A DNA stretch of 64,000 bases, taken from NCBI RefSeq assembly GCF_040024445.1, contig NZ_CP157276.1, positions 5,146,001 through 5,210,000 of the forward strand. The letters are read 5' to 3'. Every line of letters starts with the position of its first letter. The first letter of the stretch is position 1. This stretch comes from Prescottella soli. GTDB lineage: Bacteria; Actinomycetota; Actinomycetes; Mycobacteriales; Mycobacteriaceae. Of the stretch, positions 37,144-45,689 are shown piece after piece. Below the pieces are notes generated by a model. The model saw only the letters and a list, made by a program, of their open reading frames with translations. It did not search any database and had not been told where the DNA came from. The translations under genes and the position numbers were made by a program.

Positions 37144-38064
37144 CTATCTCATCTGACTAGCGAGCGCAGCGACGATGACTCGTGAGAATCCGAAGTACAC
37201 GTGGATAAGGCCAAGCATCGAGGTGATGAAGTCGTGGTGCTTGAAACCTTGCTTCTCGGGGTCTTCTGCGAGTTCGTCGTACTCCTCGCTCCGCTGGCCG
37301 AAGTGAATCAGCTCGCCGTAGTTGAACAGGTTGATGATGTCGTTCGGGTTCACATCCCCGTACATCTCATGCTCTGCGATCTTGTCAGGCGTGTAGCCAT
37401 CCTTCTCAAGAACCATGCGGCACACAATGTTTTGCAGTGGACGGTTCATCAGTGCGCCACGTGTCTTGCGCCACTCCGACAGGGCGGCCATCCGTTCGTC
37501 GGCCCCGTCTGCTTCGTTCTTTGAGTACTTGGCGAGGATGTTCGCAACGTTCTCAAAGTCTGGGTCTCCGACACTGGACTTATGGAGCTGCCTGAAGCGC
37601 ACGGAGAATCCAACGGTGTCCTCGTCGTCCGCCTGCTCGAACTCTACCGTTGCTTCACCGCGCTCCATCTTGAGAGTGGCGCCGCCCTTGTGGCTGACGA
37701 CGGTGTAGCCTGCGGTCTTCTCACATACCTGAACGAACCGAAGTAAGTTTCGACGATCTTCGGCCGAGATCTTCTGTGTAAGAGGGGCGAATGTCGCCGG
37801 GTCGGGGAGGTGAAAGGCGTACGTGAGGTGCTGCCAGTTGTACTCAAACGCAGACGGATCTGCGGCGAGATGGGCAAGCGGTGGCGGAAACTTGAGCGGC
37901 ACAGGAAGAATCGAGTCCTGGTGGGTGACGAACGTTGCCGTAACGGTGCCGCCGTTTCCGTTCCTAGGGGCTTGGATTTCCGGGAGCGACTGCCTCTGCC
38001 GCTTCGGTGGAGCGGCCGGCTTCGGCGGCCGATTCTGACTCTTGCGACCTGGCTTCTTGCCCAA
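37144..38064 (-). CDS. Intact protein of unknown function in reverse orientation within prophage remnant
   Basis: A 306-aa protein on the strand opposite to the phage genes, starting at TTG 38064 with GGAGG ten bases upstream. It has a strongly basic, proline-rich N-terminal tail (about residues 1-30, KKPGRKSQNRPPKP), then a folded domain with SAEDRRNLLRFVQVCEKTAG, and a hydrophobic C-terminal helix (HDFITSMLGLIHVYFGFSRVIVAAL). GC content and codon use differ from the chromosome. It is a cargo (moron-like) gene by position. No family recognised; an anti-phage or superinfection role is only a suggestion. Confidence 0.6.
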   Translation of the reverse strand: MGKKPGRKSQNRPPKPAAPPKRQRQSLPEIQAPRNGNGGTVTATFVTHQDSILPVPLKFPPPLAHLAADPSAFEYNWQHLTYAFHLPDPATFAPLTQKISAEDRRNLLRFVQVCEKTAGYTVVSHKGGATLKMERGEATVEFEQADDEDTVGFSVRFRQLHKSSVGDPDFENVANILAKYSKNEADGADERMAALSEWRKTRGALMNRPLQNIVCRMVLEKDGYTPDKIAEHEMYGDVNPNDIINLFNYGELIHFGQRSEEYDELAEDPEKQGFKHHDFITSMLGLIHVYFGFSRVIVAALASQMR

Positions 38065-38208
38065 CGCGTTCGTTCCTCCCCGTGCTCTTCACTGACTGAG
38101 TTGATCTTACTCGAGCCGACCGACACGCGGCTGCAGCCGATGACTACCGGCTACTGACTTTTGATTCAAGCCGCAAGATATTAGCGGCAGATGTAACCGA
38201 ATCATCTA

Positions 38209-38655
38209 CTTGCGAAGATTTTGATCAAAGCTGACGCTACCGGCAATGCTCTCGGCGAAATTGAACTTCTATGAACTGGTAACTGGGAAACCCCGTACCA
38301 CGGTGATTTCGAGATCACTGAAGCTGATCCGCATGAGTTTGCGCCCAACTTCGTCAAAGGTGTGAGCGTGGTCGAGGCCGACAAGAAGGCCCCGGTCAAC
38401 TACGCGCACGAGAGCTGGCAGAAGGCTGCGGCCGGGATCAGCAAGATGCGTGTGAGCGAGGATGGCCAGAAGCTACTCGCCTCGGTCGACTGGACGCCAG
38501 CCGGCGCGTAAGCGCTCAAAGATGTTGAGTGGAAATATATCTGGCCGGAGTTCAACCCTCGCGGCTGCCCCTGGTGCGACGCCGAAGGGAGCGTTGACGG
38601 CGAGATCCAGTACACCGTGAACGTGAACCGTCCCGGGTTTGATGCCGCTTCCTTT
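38209..38655 (+). pseudogene. Mu-I-like phage protease pseudogene
   Basis: One frame reads through two stops (TGA 38272-38274, TAA 38509-38511) and gives DATGNALGEIELL, then WETPYHGDFEITEADPHEF, VVEADKKAPVNYAHES, RVSEDGQKLLASVDWTPAGA and WKYIWPEFNPR. The order (basic start, VNYAHE, VDWTPAG, Y..PEF) is that of Mu gpI-type head-maturation proteases with scaffold fusion. It has no good start codon and runs into the IS3 remnant at about 38655. Confidence 0.7.
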
Positions 38656-38674
38656 CTTGTGAAGGATGCAGGCC

Positions 38675-38986
38675 ATGCCCAAGCGTTACCCCGCCGAGCA
38701 GCGTGAGCGAGCGGTGAAGATGGTCCTCGACCACCTCGACGAGTACCGGTCCCTCCACGCCGCCTGTCAAGCCATCGGGCCGAAGCTCGGTTTCGGCCCG
38801 GAGTCTCTTCGGGCCTGGACCAAGCAGGCCCAGATCGACACGGCTCAGATGCCCGGAGCCACCTCCGCGGAGCAGTAGCGGATCAGGGAACTTGAACGTG
38901 AGAATTGAGATCTCAAGGAAGCCAACGAGATCCTGAAATCAGCCTCGATCTTCTTCGCGAGGGAACTCGACCCTCGCCGCCGTTGA
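38675..38986 (+). pseudogene. IS3-family transposase orfA remnant
   Basis: MPKRYPAEQRERAVKMVL begins an IS3-type OrfA (HTH), followed by LRAWTKQAQID, a TAG stop (38876-38878), RIRELEREN, a TGA stop (38906-38908), and DLKEANEILKSASIFFARELDP, the leucine-zipper end of OrfA. OrfB (the DDE domain) is absent. Both stops are in frame, so this is a dead copy. Confidence 0.8.
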
Positions 38987-39188
38987 TCTGCACCGAGCAG
39001 ATTCTGGACGGCTTTGACGTTTCTGCTCGATGAGAAGGCCCAGGGCCGATGGCGACAACATGATGCTCGGCGTGTACGCGGGTCTCCTCGACGACGATCC
39101 TGAGGTCGTAACGGCGGCGTTGAGTGCCGCAAGAGTGAAAGCAAGTGTGGGCAAACTCGGACGAAGAAGAAGCTGCTGGGCAATAGGA

Positions 39189-39227
39189 ATCCCCCTGGAC
39201 TGCATGTTCTCTGCGGTCCAGGGGGAT
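39189..39227 (-). terminator. Hairpin beside the inverted tRNA-Val fragment
   Basis: ATCCCCCTGGACtGCA, loop TGTTCTC, TGCgGTCCAGGGGGAT: 15 of 16 pairs. Read on the minus strand it follows the tRNA-Val 3' fragment, as a tRNA terminator would. Confidence 0.7.
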
Positions 39228-39235
39228 CATTCCAC

Positions 39236-39277
39236 TGGGCGCGGAGGGTTTCGAACCCCGACCGCTGGTGTGTAAAA
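39236..39277 (-). repeat. Inverted 42-bp copy of the tRNA-Val 3' end (att-like)
   Basis: The minus strand carries the 3' part of tRNA-Val(TAC), from TTTTACACACCAG to CTCCGCGCCCA. It matches 34831-34873 except for one missing G in the T-stem run. The 5' half of the tRNA is absent. The copy faces opposite to the intact tRNA. Confidence 0.9.
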
Positions 39278-39488
39278 GCGCCACAGCTCGTCCGAGCGAG
39301 TACCGTGTGTCCACGGCCGTGCAGTTCAGCGCCCTATTCGGTTCCGAGCTGTCCACACCGTACATCGTGGTACGTGTACGTCTTGGGACACTCGCGGGAC
39401 AACGCGCCGAATTCGGACGGTCAGTAACCGGGTCGAGCACCAACGCTACAGACTGCTCCTTCCGATATGCGCCCAGTTTGCCGAGAGG

Positions 39489-40394
39489 CTACTGGATCGG
39501 AGCAGACCCTGGAATCTGCGTTGGACTGTCGGAAGGCGGAAGCAACTCGAACAGCATGCCGGTCGCGAACAGAATGGCCAATCCACCGAGAATCCCAACT
39601 CCGATCAGCGAGGATGAGGTGATCCGCTGGAACCTGCCCGCAAGCTGTACGGCCGAAGACGAAACGGTGGCCCCACGCGTGATCGCTGACGACACCCTCA
39701 ATACGGCAGCCCACATGCACAAGTCGAATCCAGCGAGAGCTGCAAGCAGTGCCACAACCAGAATGGCCACCCCGAAGCTTGCGACAACGAGGAATCCGGT
39801 GAAGCCGAACGCGTCGACGAGGTCTTGGTATGGAAGCCAGCTGTCGGATGCCTGGGCTACAGCGACGGCCTCTTCAAACCTGACGCCGCGACGGGTGGTG
39901 TTGAGGACTATCACCCAGCCTGCGATCGTTAGAGCGAGTACGGTCGCGACATGCCAGGTGATCACGACAGCTGGCGTGGGAAGTTTGCCGAACCGCTGGC
40001 GTGACGCGTTGAACATCAGTGCAGCCCAGATCACGATCGTCCCCGTGACACCTGCGGAGACAAGTAGCACCCAGTTCGAGTAACGCGCGAACACTCCGCC
40101 AACAACCACGGCGCCGATCAACGCGGCCACGATTTGGACCCAGGCGTCATCCTCGTCGCCTGCCCGGCCAGACTTCTCGTGCACGTAATTCTGAACCGAC
40201 TCGTAGTTGATGACGGTCGTGACGCTGTGGTGGGTGCTTTGGTCGACAACCGCGTCACGGCCTGCAACCACGACGCGGCCGCCCTCGCTATCCGTGCGAT
40301 TCACCCGGTTTGTGATTGCCGCTACTGGTGCAGCCACTACCACTGCGATCACGATGCCGATCGCGATTTGCCACAACGCCGAAGCCGTGTCCAT
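39489..40394 (-). CDS. Multi-span membrane protein, hypothetical
   Basis: A 301-aa protein with about seven transmembrane segments, one at the N-terminus (residues 6-26) and the rest after an extracytoplasmic or cytoplasmic polar domain (about 30-85). GGGAGG precedes ATG 40394. Base composition is lower in GC than the chromosomal genes to the right. No family recognised. It may be the last gene of the tRNA-Val island. Confidence 0.6.
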   Translation of the reverse strand: MDTASALWQIAIGIVIAVVVAAPVAAITNRVNRTDSEGGRVVVAGRDAVVDQSTHHSVTTVINYESVQNYVHEKSGRAGDEDDAWVQIVAALIGAVVVGGVFARYSNWVLLVSAGVTGTIVIWAALMFNASRQRFGKLPTPAVVITWHVATVLALTIAGWVIVLNTTRRGVRFEEAVAVAQASDSWLPYQDLVDAFGFTGFLVVASFGVAILVVALLAALAGFDLCMWAAVLRVSSAITRGATVSSSAVQLAGRFQRITSSSLIGVGILGGLAILFATGMLFELLPPSDSPTQIPGSAPIQ

Positions 40395-40587
40395 TTGCTT
40401 TTGTTCCTCCCGATCAGCCCTGGTCTTCACTCGACCTACAGCGATGCGCACGCTACGGGCAGAGTCTGACAAGCACCGCTGTGGCGGCTGATTGCTCTGA
40501 GGTGCCGACACGGCGAGACTTGGGCCCCAGACAGGGAGGCGTGTCGGCGCAGAACGGGAAGGGGGCCTCGGATCGGTCGAGAGGCGA

Positions 40588-41229
40588 TTGTCTGCTCCGC
40601 TGCAGGAATTTGCGTGGTTGTCGCGGGAAAACCGGAGATACTGGAATCCTCAGGAACTCCTGGCCGCGACCCGAACGGACCCGAGCGTGAACGACGACTT
40701 GGTCGACCCCACCGCGATCGACATCCAGATCGACCCGATGCGTCAGCACCTGGTCGGGATCACCGCGCACGGGCACATCCCGTTCGACGTGCCGGTGATC
40801 AGCGAGGTCGCCCCGAACCTGTGGCAGGGCGGCTGCCGGGACGGCCTGGTCTTGCCGGACTTCGTCGTCCACGTGGTGTCGCTGTACCCGTGGGAGCAGT
40901 ACGACGTGCGGCACAACATCGACTCCGAGGTCTACGTGCGGATGTACGACAGCGGCGAGCAGGGGTTCGAGCAGGTCGACGCGCTCGCGGCGTGGGTGAA
41001 CGTGTGCCGCGAGACCGGTCCGGTGCTGGTGCACTGCCAGGTGGGGCTCAACCGGTCGAGCCTGGTGGCGGCCCGGGCCCTGGTGATGTCGGGTGAGGCG
41101 GACCCGGCGGGAGCGGTGGCGCTGCTGCGGGCGCGGCGTTCCCCGGCGTGTCTGTGCAACGAGGCGTTCGAAAGTTGGCTGTTGGGGGAGCCGGTGGTAC
41201 CCGCGTCAGACGCCGGCGACGCCGAGTAG
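40588..41229 (+). CDS. Protein-tyrosine/dual-specificity phosphatase-like protein
   Basis: Up to 213 aa. The signature loop HCQVGLNRSS fits HCx5R(S/T) of cysteine phosphatases and follows VCRETGPVLV. A conserved aspartate in MYDSGEQGF could be the general acid. The start is uncertain: TTG 40588 has a weak GAGAGG, and GTG 40686 would drop 33 residues. It is the first high-GC chromosomal gene to the right of the island. The substrate is unknown. Confidence 0.75.
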   Translation: MSAPLQEFAWLSRENRRYWNPQELLAATRTDPSVNDDLVDPTAIDIQIDPMRQHLVGITAHGHIPFDVPVISEVAPNLWQGGCRDGLVLPDFVVHVVSLYPWEQYDVRHNIDSEVYVRMYDSGEQGFEQVDALAAWVNVCRETGPVLVHCQVGLNRSSLVAARALVMSGEADPAGAVALLRARRSPACLCNEAFESWLLGEPVVPASDAGDAE

Positions 41230-41958
41230 CTGGCCGATCCCGTAGGTGACGGCCATCGCGAGTGCGCCGCCCGTCACCACCCGCAGGACCGCGCGGGGTC
41301 GGCTCGCGCCGCCGAGGCGGGCACTGAGGCTGCCGGTGATCGCCAGCGCCGCCAGCATTGCCACGAACGTGACCGGGATGCGCGCACTGGCCGGGGGCAG
41401 CAGGATCGCGAGCATCGGCAGGATCGCGCCCACCGTGAACGCGATCGCCGACGCGAGCGCCGCGTGCCACGGGTTGGTGAGCTCGTCGGGGTCGATGCCC
41501 AGCTCGACCTCGGCGTGCGCGGCGAACGCGTCGTGCGCGGTGAGTTCCTCGGCGACCTTGCGTGCCGTCGCGGGCGACAGCCCCTTGTCCTCGTAGAGCG
41601 AGGTCAGCTCGTCGAGTTCGGCTTCGGGAATGGTCGACAGCTCGTGCCGCTCCTTGGCCAGCAGTGCACGCTCGGTGTCGCGCTGGGTGCTGACCGATAC
41701 GTATTCGCCCAGGGCCATCGACACGGCGCCGGCGGCCAGACCGGCCAGCCCGGCAGTGAGGATCGGCCCGCGGTCGGTGGTGGCCGCCGCGACACCGACC
41801 ACCAGACCGGCGACCGAGACGATGCCGTCGTTGGCGCCCAGCACGCCGGCCCGCAGCCAGTTCAAGCGCGACGAGAGCCCTGCCACGTGCGGCTCCGCGG
41901 GATGCGGTCCGTTGCCGGTGCCGTCGGTCGCATCGGGTGATTCCTGGTTCGCGGTCAC
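41206..41958 (-). CDS. VIT1/CCC1-family metal transporter
   Basis: A 250-aa membrane protein of the VIT1/CCC1 group. The N-terminal hallmark is LNWLRAGVLGANDGIVSVAGLVVGVA, then AGAVSMALGEYVSVSTQRDTE. The central cytoplasmic part is Glu-rich, and three membrane segments follow. Family members move Fe2+ or Mn2+ out of the cytoplasm. Its 3' end overlaps the phosphatase gene by 24 bases, tail to tail. Confidence 0.88.
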   Translation of the reverse strand: MTANQESPDATDGTGNGPHPAEPHVAGLSSRLNWLRAGVLGANDGIVSVAGLVVGVAAATTDRGPILTAGLAGLAAGAVSMALGEYVSVSTQRDTERALLAKERHELSTIPEAELDELTSLYEDKGLSPATARKVAEELTAHDAFAAHAEVELGIDPDELTNPWHAALASAIAFTVGAILPMLAILLPPASARIPVTFVAMLAALAITGSLSARLGGASRPRAVLRVVTGGALAMAVTYGIGQLLGVAGV

Positions 41959-42107
41959 AACCCGAAGGCTATTGCGAGCGAGTCCGTTCCACCAGCAATG
42001 CAAGGCTGTCCGAAGGTGCGTTCGAGCTGGGCGACTGGCTGTCGGCGGCCGCGCGCCGGTAGGGTCTGGCGGCGCAACGAGTCGAGCACGGGGGGAATGC
42101 TGTCCGG

Positions 42108-42704
42108 ATGGGTGTCCTGATTCTTCTGATAGTCCTGTTGATCTTGGTTCTGATCGCGGGGATCGCTGTATTCGTCTGGCGCACAAGAACTCCCGGTTCG
42201 TCGCCGCGGGTCGATCCGCTCGCCGACTACCCGGAGGTCTACGACCCGCACCGGATCGGTGTCGGCGACATCGTCACGTACGCCGGCATCGACCACGTCG
42301 TCCGCGGCACCCTCACCCTCGACCAGGAGGGATACCGCTGGCACGAGCACCTGCTCGACGGCTCGACCGGCCGTCGGTGGCTCACGGTCGAGGACGACGA
42401 GGGCGAGCTCGAGATGACGCTGTGGATGCGGCGCGAGGGGACCGGTCTCGAACCCGGCGGCGACGTCATCCTCGACGACCGCGTGTACCGGAAGATCGAG
42501 TCGGGCTCGGCCCGCTTCACCGCCGAGGGAACCACCGGCACAGCGCCGTCCGGGTCGATGGACTACGCGGACTACGCGACCGCGGACGAGACCGGTCTGC
42601 TCGCGTTCGAGCGGTGGGCGAAGGCCGCATCATGGGAGGTGTCGACCGGTCGCGCCGTCACGCGCGGTGAGCTGACCGTCATCCACGCGGGCCCCGCGGC
42701 GTGA
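42108..42704 (+). CDS. DUF4178 membrane-anchored protein
   Basis: A 198-aa protein with one N-terminal transmembrane helix (residues 2-24) and a soluble DUF4178 domain (about 48-195: IGVGDIVTYAGIDHVVRGTL, YRWHEHLLDG, YRKIESGSARF). First gene of a five-gene run in which each gene overlaps the next by four bases. Function is unknown; DUF4178 genes often accompany DUF350 and aminopropyltransferase-like genes. Confidence 0.82.
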   Translation: MGVLILLIVLLILVLIAGIAVFVWRTRTPGSSPRVDPLADYPEVYDPHRIGVGDIVTYAGIDHVVRGTLTLDQEGYRWHEHLLDGSTGRRWLTVEDDEGELEMTLWMRREGTGLEPGGDVILDDRVYRKIESGSARFTAEGTTGTAPSGSMDYADYATADETGLLAFERWAKAASWEVSTGRAVTRGELTVIHAGPAA

Positions 42705-43204
42705 CCGTGCACCTGCTCGACGTCGCGCCGTCCGACGTCGACGCGGATGCGCTCGGCCTGGTCGTCGATGCCCCGGCCCCGAAGGCGCTCGCGGAACTGC
42801 ACCTTCGCGACGACGCGGGCGGAACGCTCACACTCGGCGTCCTCGGTGCGTCGCACGTCGTGATCGCCTCCGCGCCGGGGCGGCTCTTCACCGAGCAGGT
42901 CTCGTGCGACGCCCGCCGGGCCGGTGGGCGGGACCTCCCGCAGTTCGACGAACGGACCGGCTACCGGTTCGTCTCGCGCGTCGAGCGGGTGCCGGCCGTG
43001 GAGTTGAGGCGACGTGCGGAGTGGTTGCGTCTCCAGGCCGGTGGCGACGACTGGATCTGCGGGGCATTCCCCGGCGACCGCGACGCCCTCACCGCGCTGA
43101 CGGCCGCCGCGACCGACGGCGAATGGCGATGGCGGACCTGGCATCTGTATCCGGGGCCGGTGACCGGCACGGTCGTCGAGACCGAAAGCAGGTGGCGACC
43201 GTGA
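42701..43204 (+). CDS. DUF2617 family protein
   Basis: A 167-aa soluble protein. The N-terminal VHLLDVAPSDVDADAL and the Trp-rich end (WRWRTWHLYPGPVTGTVVETESRW) match DUF2617 of Actinobacteria. GTGA overlaps with the genes on both sides give tight coupling. No catalytic motif is seen. Confidence 0.78.
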   Translation: MTVHLLDVAPSDVDADALGLVVDAPAPKALAELHLRDDAGGTLTLGVLGASHVVIASAPGRLFTEQVSCDARRAGGRDLPQFDERTGYRFVSRVERVPAVELRRRAEWLRLQAGGDDWICGAFPGDRDALTALTAAATDGEWRWRTWHLYPGPVTGTVVETESRWRP

Positions 43205-43602
43205 GGCGTGGGGCGGCCGGTGTCCTCGCGGTCGCGACGCTGCTGCTGACCACCGGATGCGGTGGGGGAGTGCGCGACCACATCGCCGACAAATTCGCGC
43301 ACCGCGGCACCCAGGGTGACATCACCACGTACTTCTCGCCGGATCCCGTGGGCACCACCGTCGAACGCATCGTCCGCGACGACGTCCCGGCGGCGCGCAA
43401 GGCCGACGGCAACAACGAATACCTGCGGTACAACGACGACATCGTGACCGTCGGGCCCGCCCCGGGCGGCGGCAGCACGATCGACGTCGAGGACCTCGAC
43501 GGCCGCTACCGCAGCGGCCATTTCACCTACCTGGGCACCGGATTCACACCCGGATCGCCGGCCGCGGGCAACACCTCCGGCGGATCGGGATCCGCGAAAT
43601 GA
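43201..43602 (+). CDS. DUF4247 lipoprotein
   Basis: A 133-aa exported protein. The signal peptide ends in a lipobox LLTTGC (Cys about residue 20), so it is probably lipid-anchored on the outside. The mature domain (RDHIADKFAHRG, YFSPDPVGTTVERI) fits DUF4247. The C-terminal tail is Gly/Ser-rich. It is the only extracytoplasmic part of this operon. Confidence 0.8.
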   Translation: MRRGAAGVLAVATLLLTTGCGGGVRDHIADKFAHRGTQGDITTYFSPDPVGTTVERIVRDDVPAARKADGNNEYLRYNDDIVTVGPAPGGGSTIDVEDLDGRYRSGHFTYLGTGFTPGSPAAGNTSGGSGSAK

Positions 43603-44105
43603 CCGCCATCACACACCACGCGGGGAGCACGAACATGACCGTCACGAACCTGGCCGCCCCCACCGAGATCGGAACCGTCGAGTTCCTCCCGATCGTCGGG
43701 GGCGTTCTCGGCACGCTCGCCTACTTCGTGGTCGGGATCGGCGTGCTGGCAGCCGGATTCGCGATGCTCGACGCACTGACGCCGGGCAATCTCCGGCACC
43801 AGGTGTACGTCGAGAAGAACCCCAACGCGGCGTTGCTGCTGGGGGCCAACCACCTGACGTTGGCGATCATCGTGGTCACCGCCATCCTGACCAGCTCCGA
43901 CGGATTCGCCCAGGGCATCACCGATTCGCTGGTGTACGGCGTCGTCGGCGTCGTGCTGCAGGCCGCAGCGCTCGCGATCATGAACGTGCTGCTGCCTGGG
44001 CGTCTCGTCACGCTGGTGGGCGAGCCGCGGATGAGCGGGGCCGCGTGGGCCGTCGCGGTGACGCTGTTCTCGGTCGGTCTGGTCAACGCCGCCGCGCTGT
44101 CGTGA
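43599..44105 (+). CDS. DUF350 membrane protein
   Basis: A 168-aa membrane protein with four helices (about 27-53, 80-100, 110-130, 145-165), matching DUF350 (YjfL-like): GANHLTLAIIVVTAI is a typical stretch. It may start at ATG 43599 or ATG 43635. It couples to the lipoprotein upstream and the aminopropyltransferase downstream. In many bacteria DUF350 genes sit with PspA/YjfJ-type envelope-stress genes; none is in this window. Confidence 0.82.
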   Translation: MTAITHHAGSTNMTVTNLAAPTEIGTVEFLPIVGGVLGTLAYFVVGIGVLAAGFAMLDALTPGNLRHQVYVEKNPNAALLLGANHLTLAIIVVTAILTSSDGFAQGITDSLVYGVVGVVLQAAALAIMNVLLPGRLVTLVGEPRMSGAAWAVAVTLFSVGLVNAAALS

Positions 44106-45667
44106 CCGTCACCGCGTCCGTCGAGCCGGCCCCGACGTCGCCCGCGCTGGGCCGCCGGTCGCGGGTGGTGCTGCTCGCCGCCGTCGCGGCGTGCGCGGCG
44201 TGCGGGCTCGTGTACGAACTGGCGCTGCTCACGCTCTCGACCAGCCTCACCGGCGGCGGCATCACCGAAACCTCGCTCATCGTGGCCGGTTTCGTCGCGG
44301 CGCTCGGCCTCGGTGCGCTCGCGGCCAAGCCCCTGCTGCGGCAGGCCGCGCCGTCGTTCGTCGCGGTCGAGGTGGTGCTCGGGCTGGTCGGCGGCGTCAG
44401 CGCGGCCGCGCTGTACGTGGCGTTCACGTTCCTCGGGTCGTCGACGTGGGTGCTGGTGCTCGCGACCGCGGCGATCGGCATGCTCGTCGGCGCTGAGGTC
44501 CCTCTGCTGATGACGCTGCTGCAGACCGGCCGCGACGGCGACGCCGCCGACACCGGCAAGGTGCTGGCCAACCTCAACGCCGCCGACTACGCGGGCGCGC
44601 TGATCGGCGGCCTGGCATGGCCGTTCGTGCTGCTACCTGCTGCGGGCCTGATCCGGGGCACGGCCCTGACCGGCATGGTGAATCTGGTGGCGGCGGCCGT
44701 CGCGGCGCTGTTCCTCCTGCGCGGACACCTGCGTCCGACGGTGCGGGCGGCGGCAATGATCGCGTTGCTGCTGGCCGCGGCGCTGCTCGCGGGGCTGCTG
44801 GTGCGGGCGTCGGACATCGAGACGACGTCCCGCCAGCGCCTGTATCCCGACCCGGTCGTGTACGCCCAGCGGTCGCAGTATCAGGAGATCGTGGTTACGG
44901 AACGCGCCGGCGACGTGCGCCTCTACCTCGACGGCGACCTGCAGTTCTCCAGCCGCGACGAGCACCGGTACACCGAGGCGCTGGTGTACCCGGCACTGGC
45001 CCGCAGTCCCGGGCGGGTGCTGATCCTCGGCGGCGGCGACGGGCTCGCGGCCCGGGAGGTGTTGCGCAACCCCGGTGTTCGGGAGATCGTCCAGGTGGAA
45101 CTGGACCCGGCGGTGCTCGACCTGGCGAACACCCGGCTGCGGGCGCTCAACGCCGGCGCGCTCGAGGACGAGCGCGTGACGGTCGTCGTCGACGACGCGT
45201 TCCGGTGGCTGCGCGAACACGCGGACGCCGGATTCGACGCGGTGATCGTCGATCTGCCCGACCCGGACACCCCGACGCTGGGCCGGCTGTACTCCACCGA
45301 GTTCTACGGCGTGGCGGCCACCGTCCTGGCGCCCGGCGGCCGGATGGTCGTCCAGTCCGGCAGCCCGTACTCCACCCCCGACGCGTTCTGGCGAACGGTC
45401 GCGACCGTCGGATCGGTGGGACTGGGAACGACGCCCTATCACGTGTACGTCCCGAGCTTCGGGGACTGGGGTTACGTCCTCGCGCAGGTGGGACCGGCTC
45501 CCGCGCTGGAGCTCTCGCCGGAGGCCGCTCCGCGCCGGTTCCTCGACACGGCGACGCTCGCGTCGGCGGCGGTGTTCCCGCTCGACCGTCAGCGCCGGGA
45601 CCTCGAACCGTCGACCCTGGACCGGCCGCGCATCGTCGACGACATGCGGCGGGGCTTCGAGCGGTGA
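44102..45667 (+). CDS. Membrane-bound spermidine-synthase-like aminopropyltransferase
   Basis: A 521-aa fusion. The N-terminal half (residues 20-235) has about seven transmembrane helices. The C-terminal half is a spermidine-synthase-like Rossmann domain: VYAQRSQYQEIVVTE, VLILGGGDGLAAREVLR (SAM-type loop), VQVELDPAVLDLA and VIVDLPDPDTP. The aspartate of the synthase DxxD/E motif lies in the last. The presumed product is unknown; membrane-fused versions in DUF350 operons are not proven to make polyamines. Confidence 0.87.
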   Translation: MTVTASVEPAPTSPALGRRSRVVLLAAVAACAACGLVYELALLTLSTSLTGGGITETSLIVAGFVAALGLGALAAKPLLRQAAPSFVAVEVVLGLVGGVSAAALYVAFTFLGSSTWVLVLATAAIGMLVGAEVPLLMTLLQTGRDGDAADTGKVLANLNAADYAGALIGGLAWPFVLLPAAGLIRGTALTGMVNLVAAAVAALFLLRGHLRPTVRAAAMIALLLAAALLAGLLVRASDIETTSRQRLYPDPVVYAQRSQYQEIVVTERAGDVRLYLDGDLQFSSRDEHRYTEALVYPALARSPGRVLILGGGDGLAAREVLRNPGVREIVQVELDPAVLDLANTRLRALNAGALEDERVTVVVDDAFRWLREHADAGFDAVIVDLPDPDTPTLGRLYSTEFYGVAATVLAPGGRMVVQSGSPYSTPDAFWRTVATVGSVGLGTTPYHVYVPSFGDWGYVLAQVGPAPALELSPEAAPRRFLDTATLASAAVFPLDRQRRDLEPSTLDRPRIVDDMRRGFER

Positions 45668-45689
45668 CGACGAGGCGCCGTCGGCGCGG

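Larger units (their letters stand above)
34877..39277. mobile_element. Decayed integrative element / prophage at tRNA-Val
   Basis: The stretch begins at the tRNA 3' end, has lower GC and weaker third-position bias than both flanks, and contains a serine-recombinase pseudogene, a phage minor-head gene, a Mu-I-like protease pseudogene and an IS3 orfA remnant. A partial tRNA-Val copy (inverted) marks its right side. The unrelated membrane-protein gene at 39489-40394 may also belong to it, so the right boundary is soft (39277 to about 40580). From 34877 to about 35580 I can support no gene. Confidence 0.75.

Noticed and set aside
39030-39275. 81-codon plus-strand frame between the IS3 remnant and the tRNA fragment
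   Set aside because: It runs through the terminator hairpin and the inverted tRNA copy, so its 3' half cannot be a gene; a short coding remnant (39050-39130) is possible but not identifiable.
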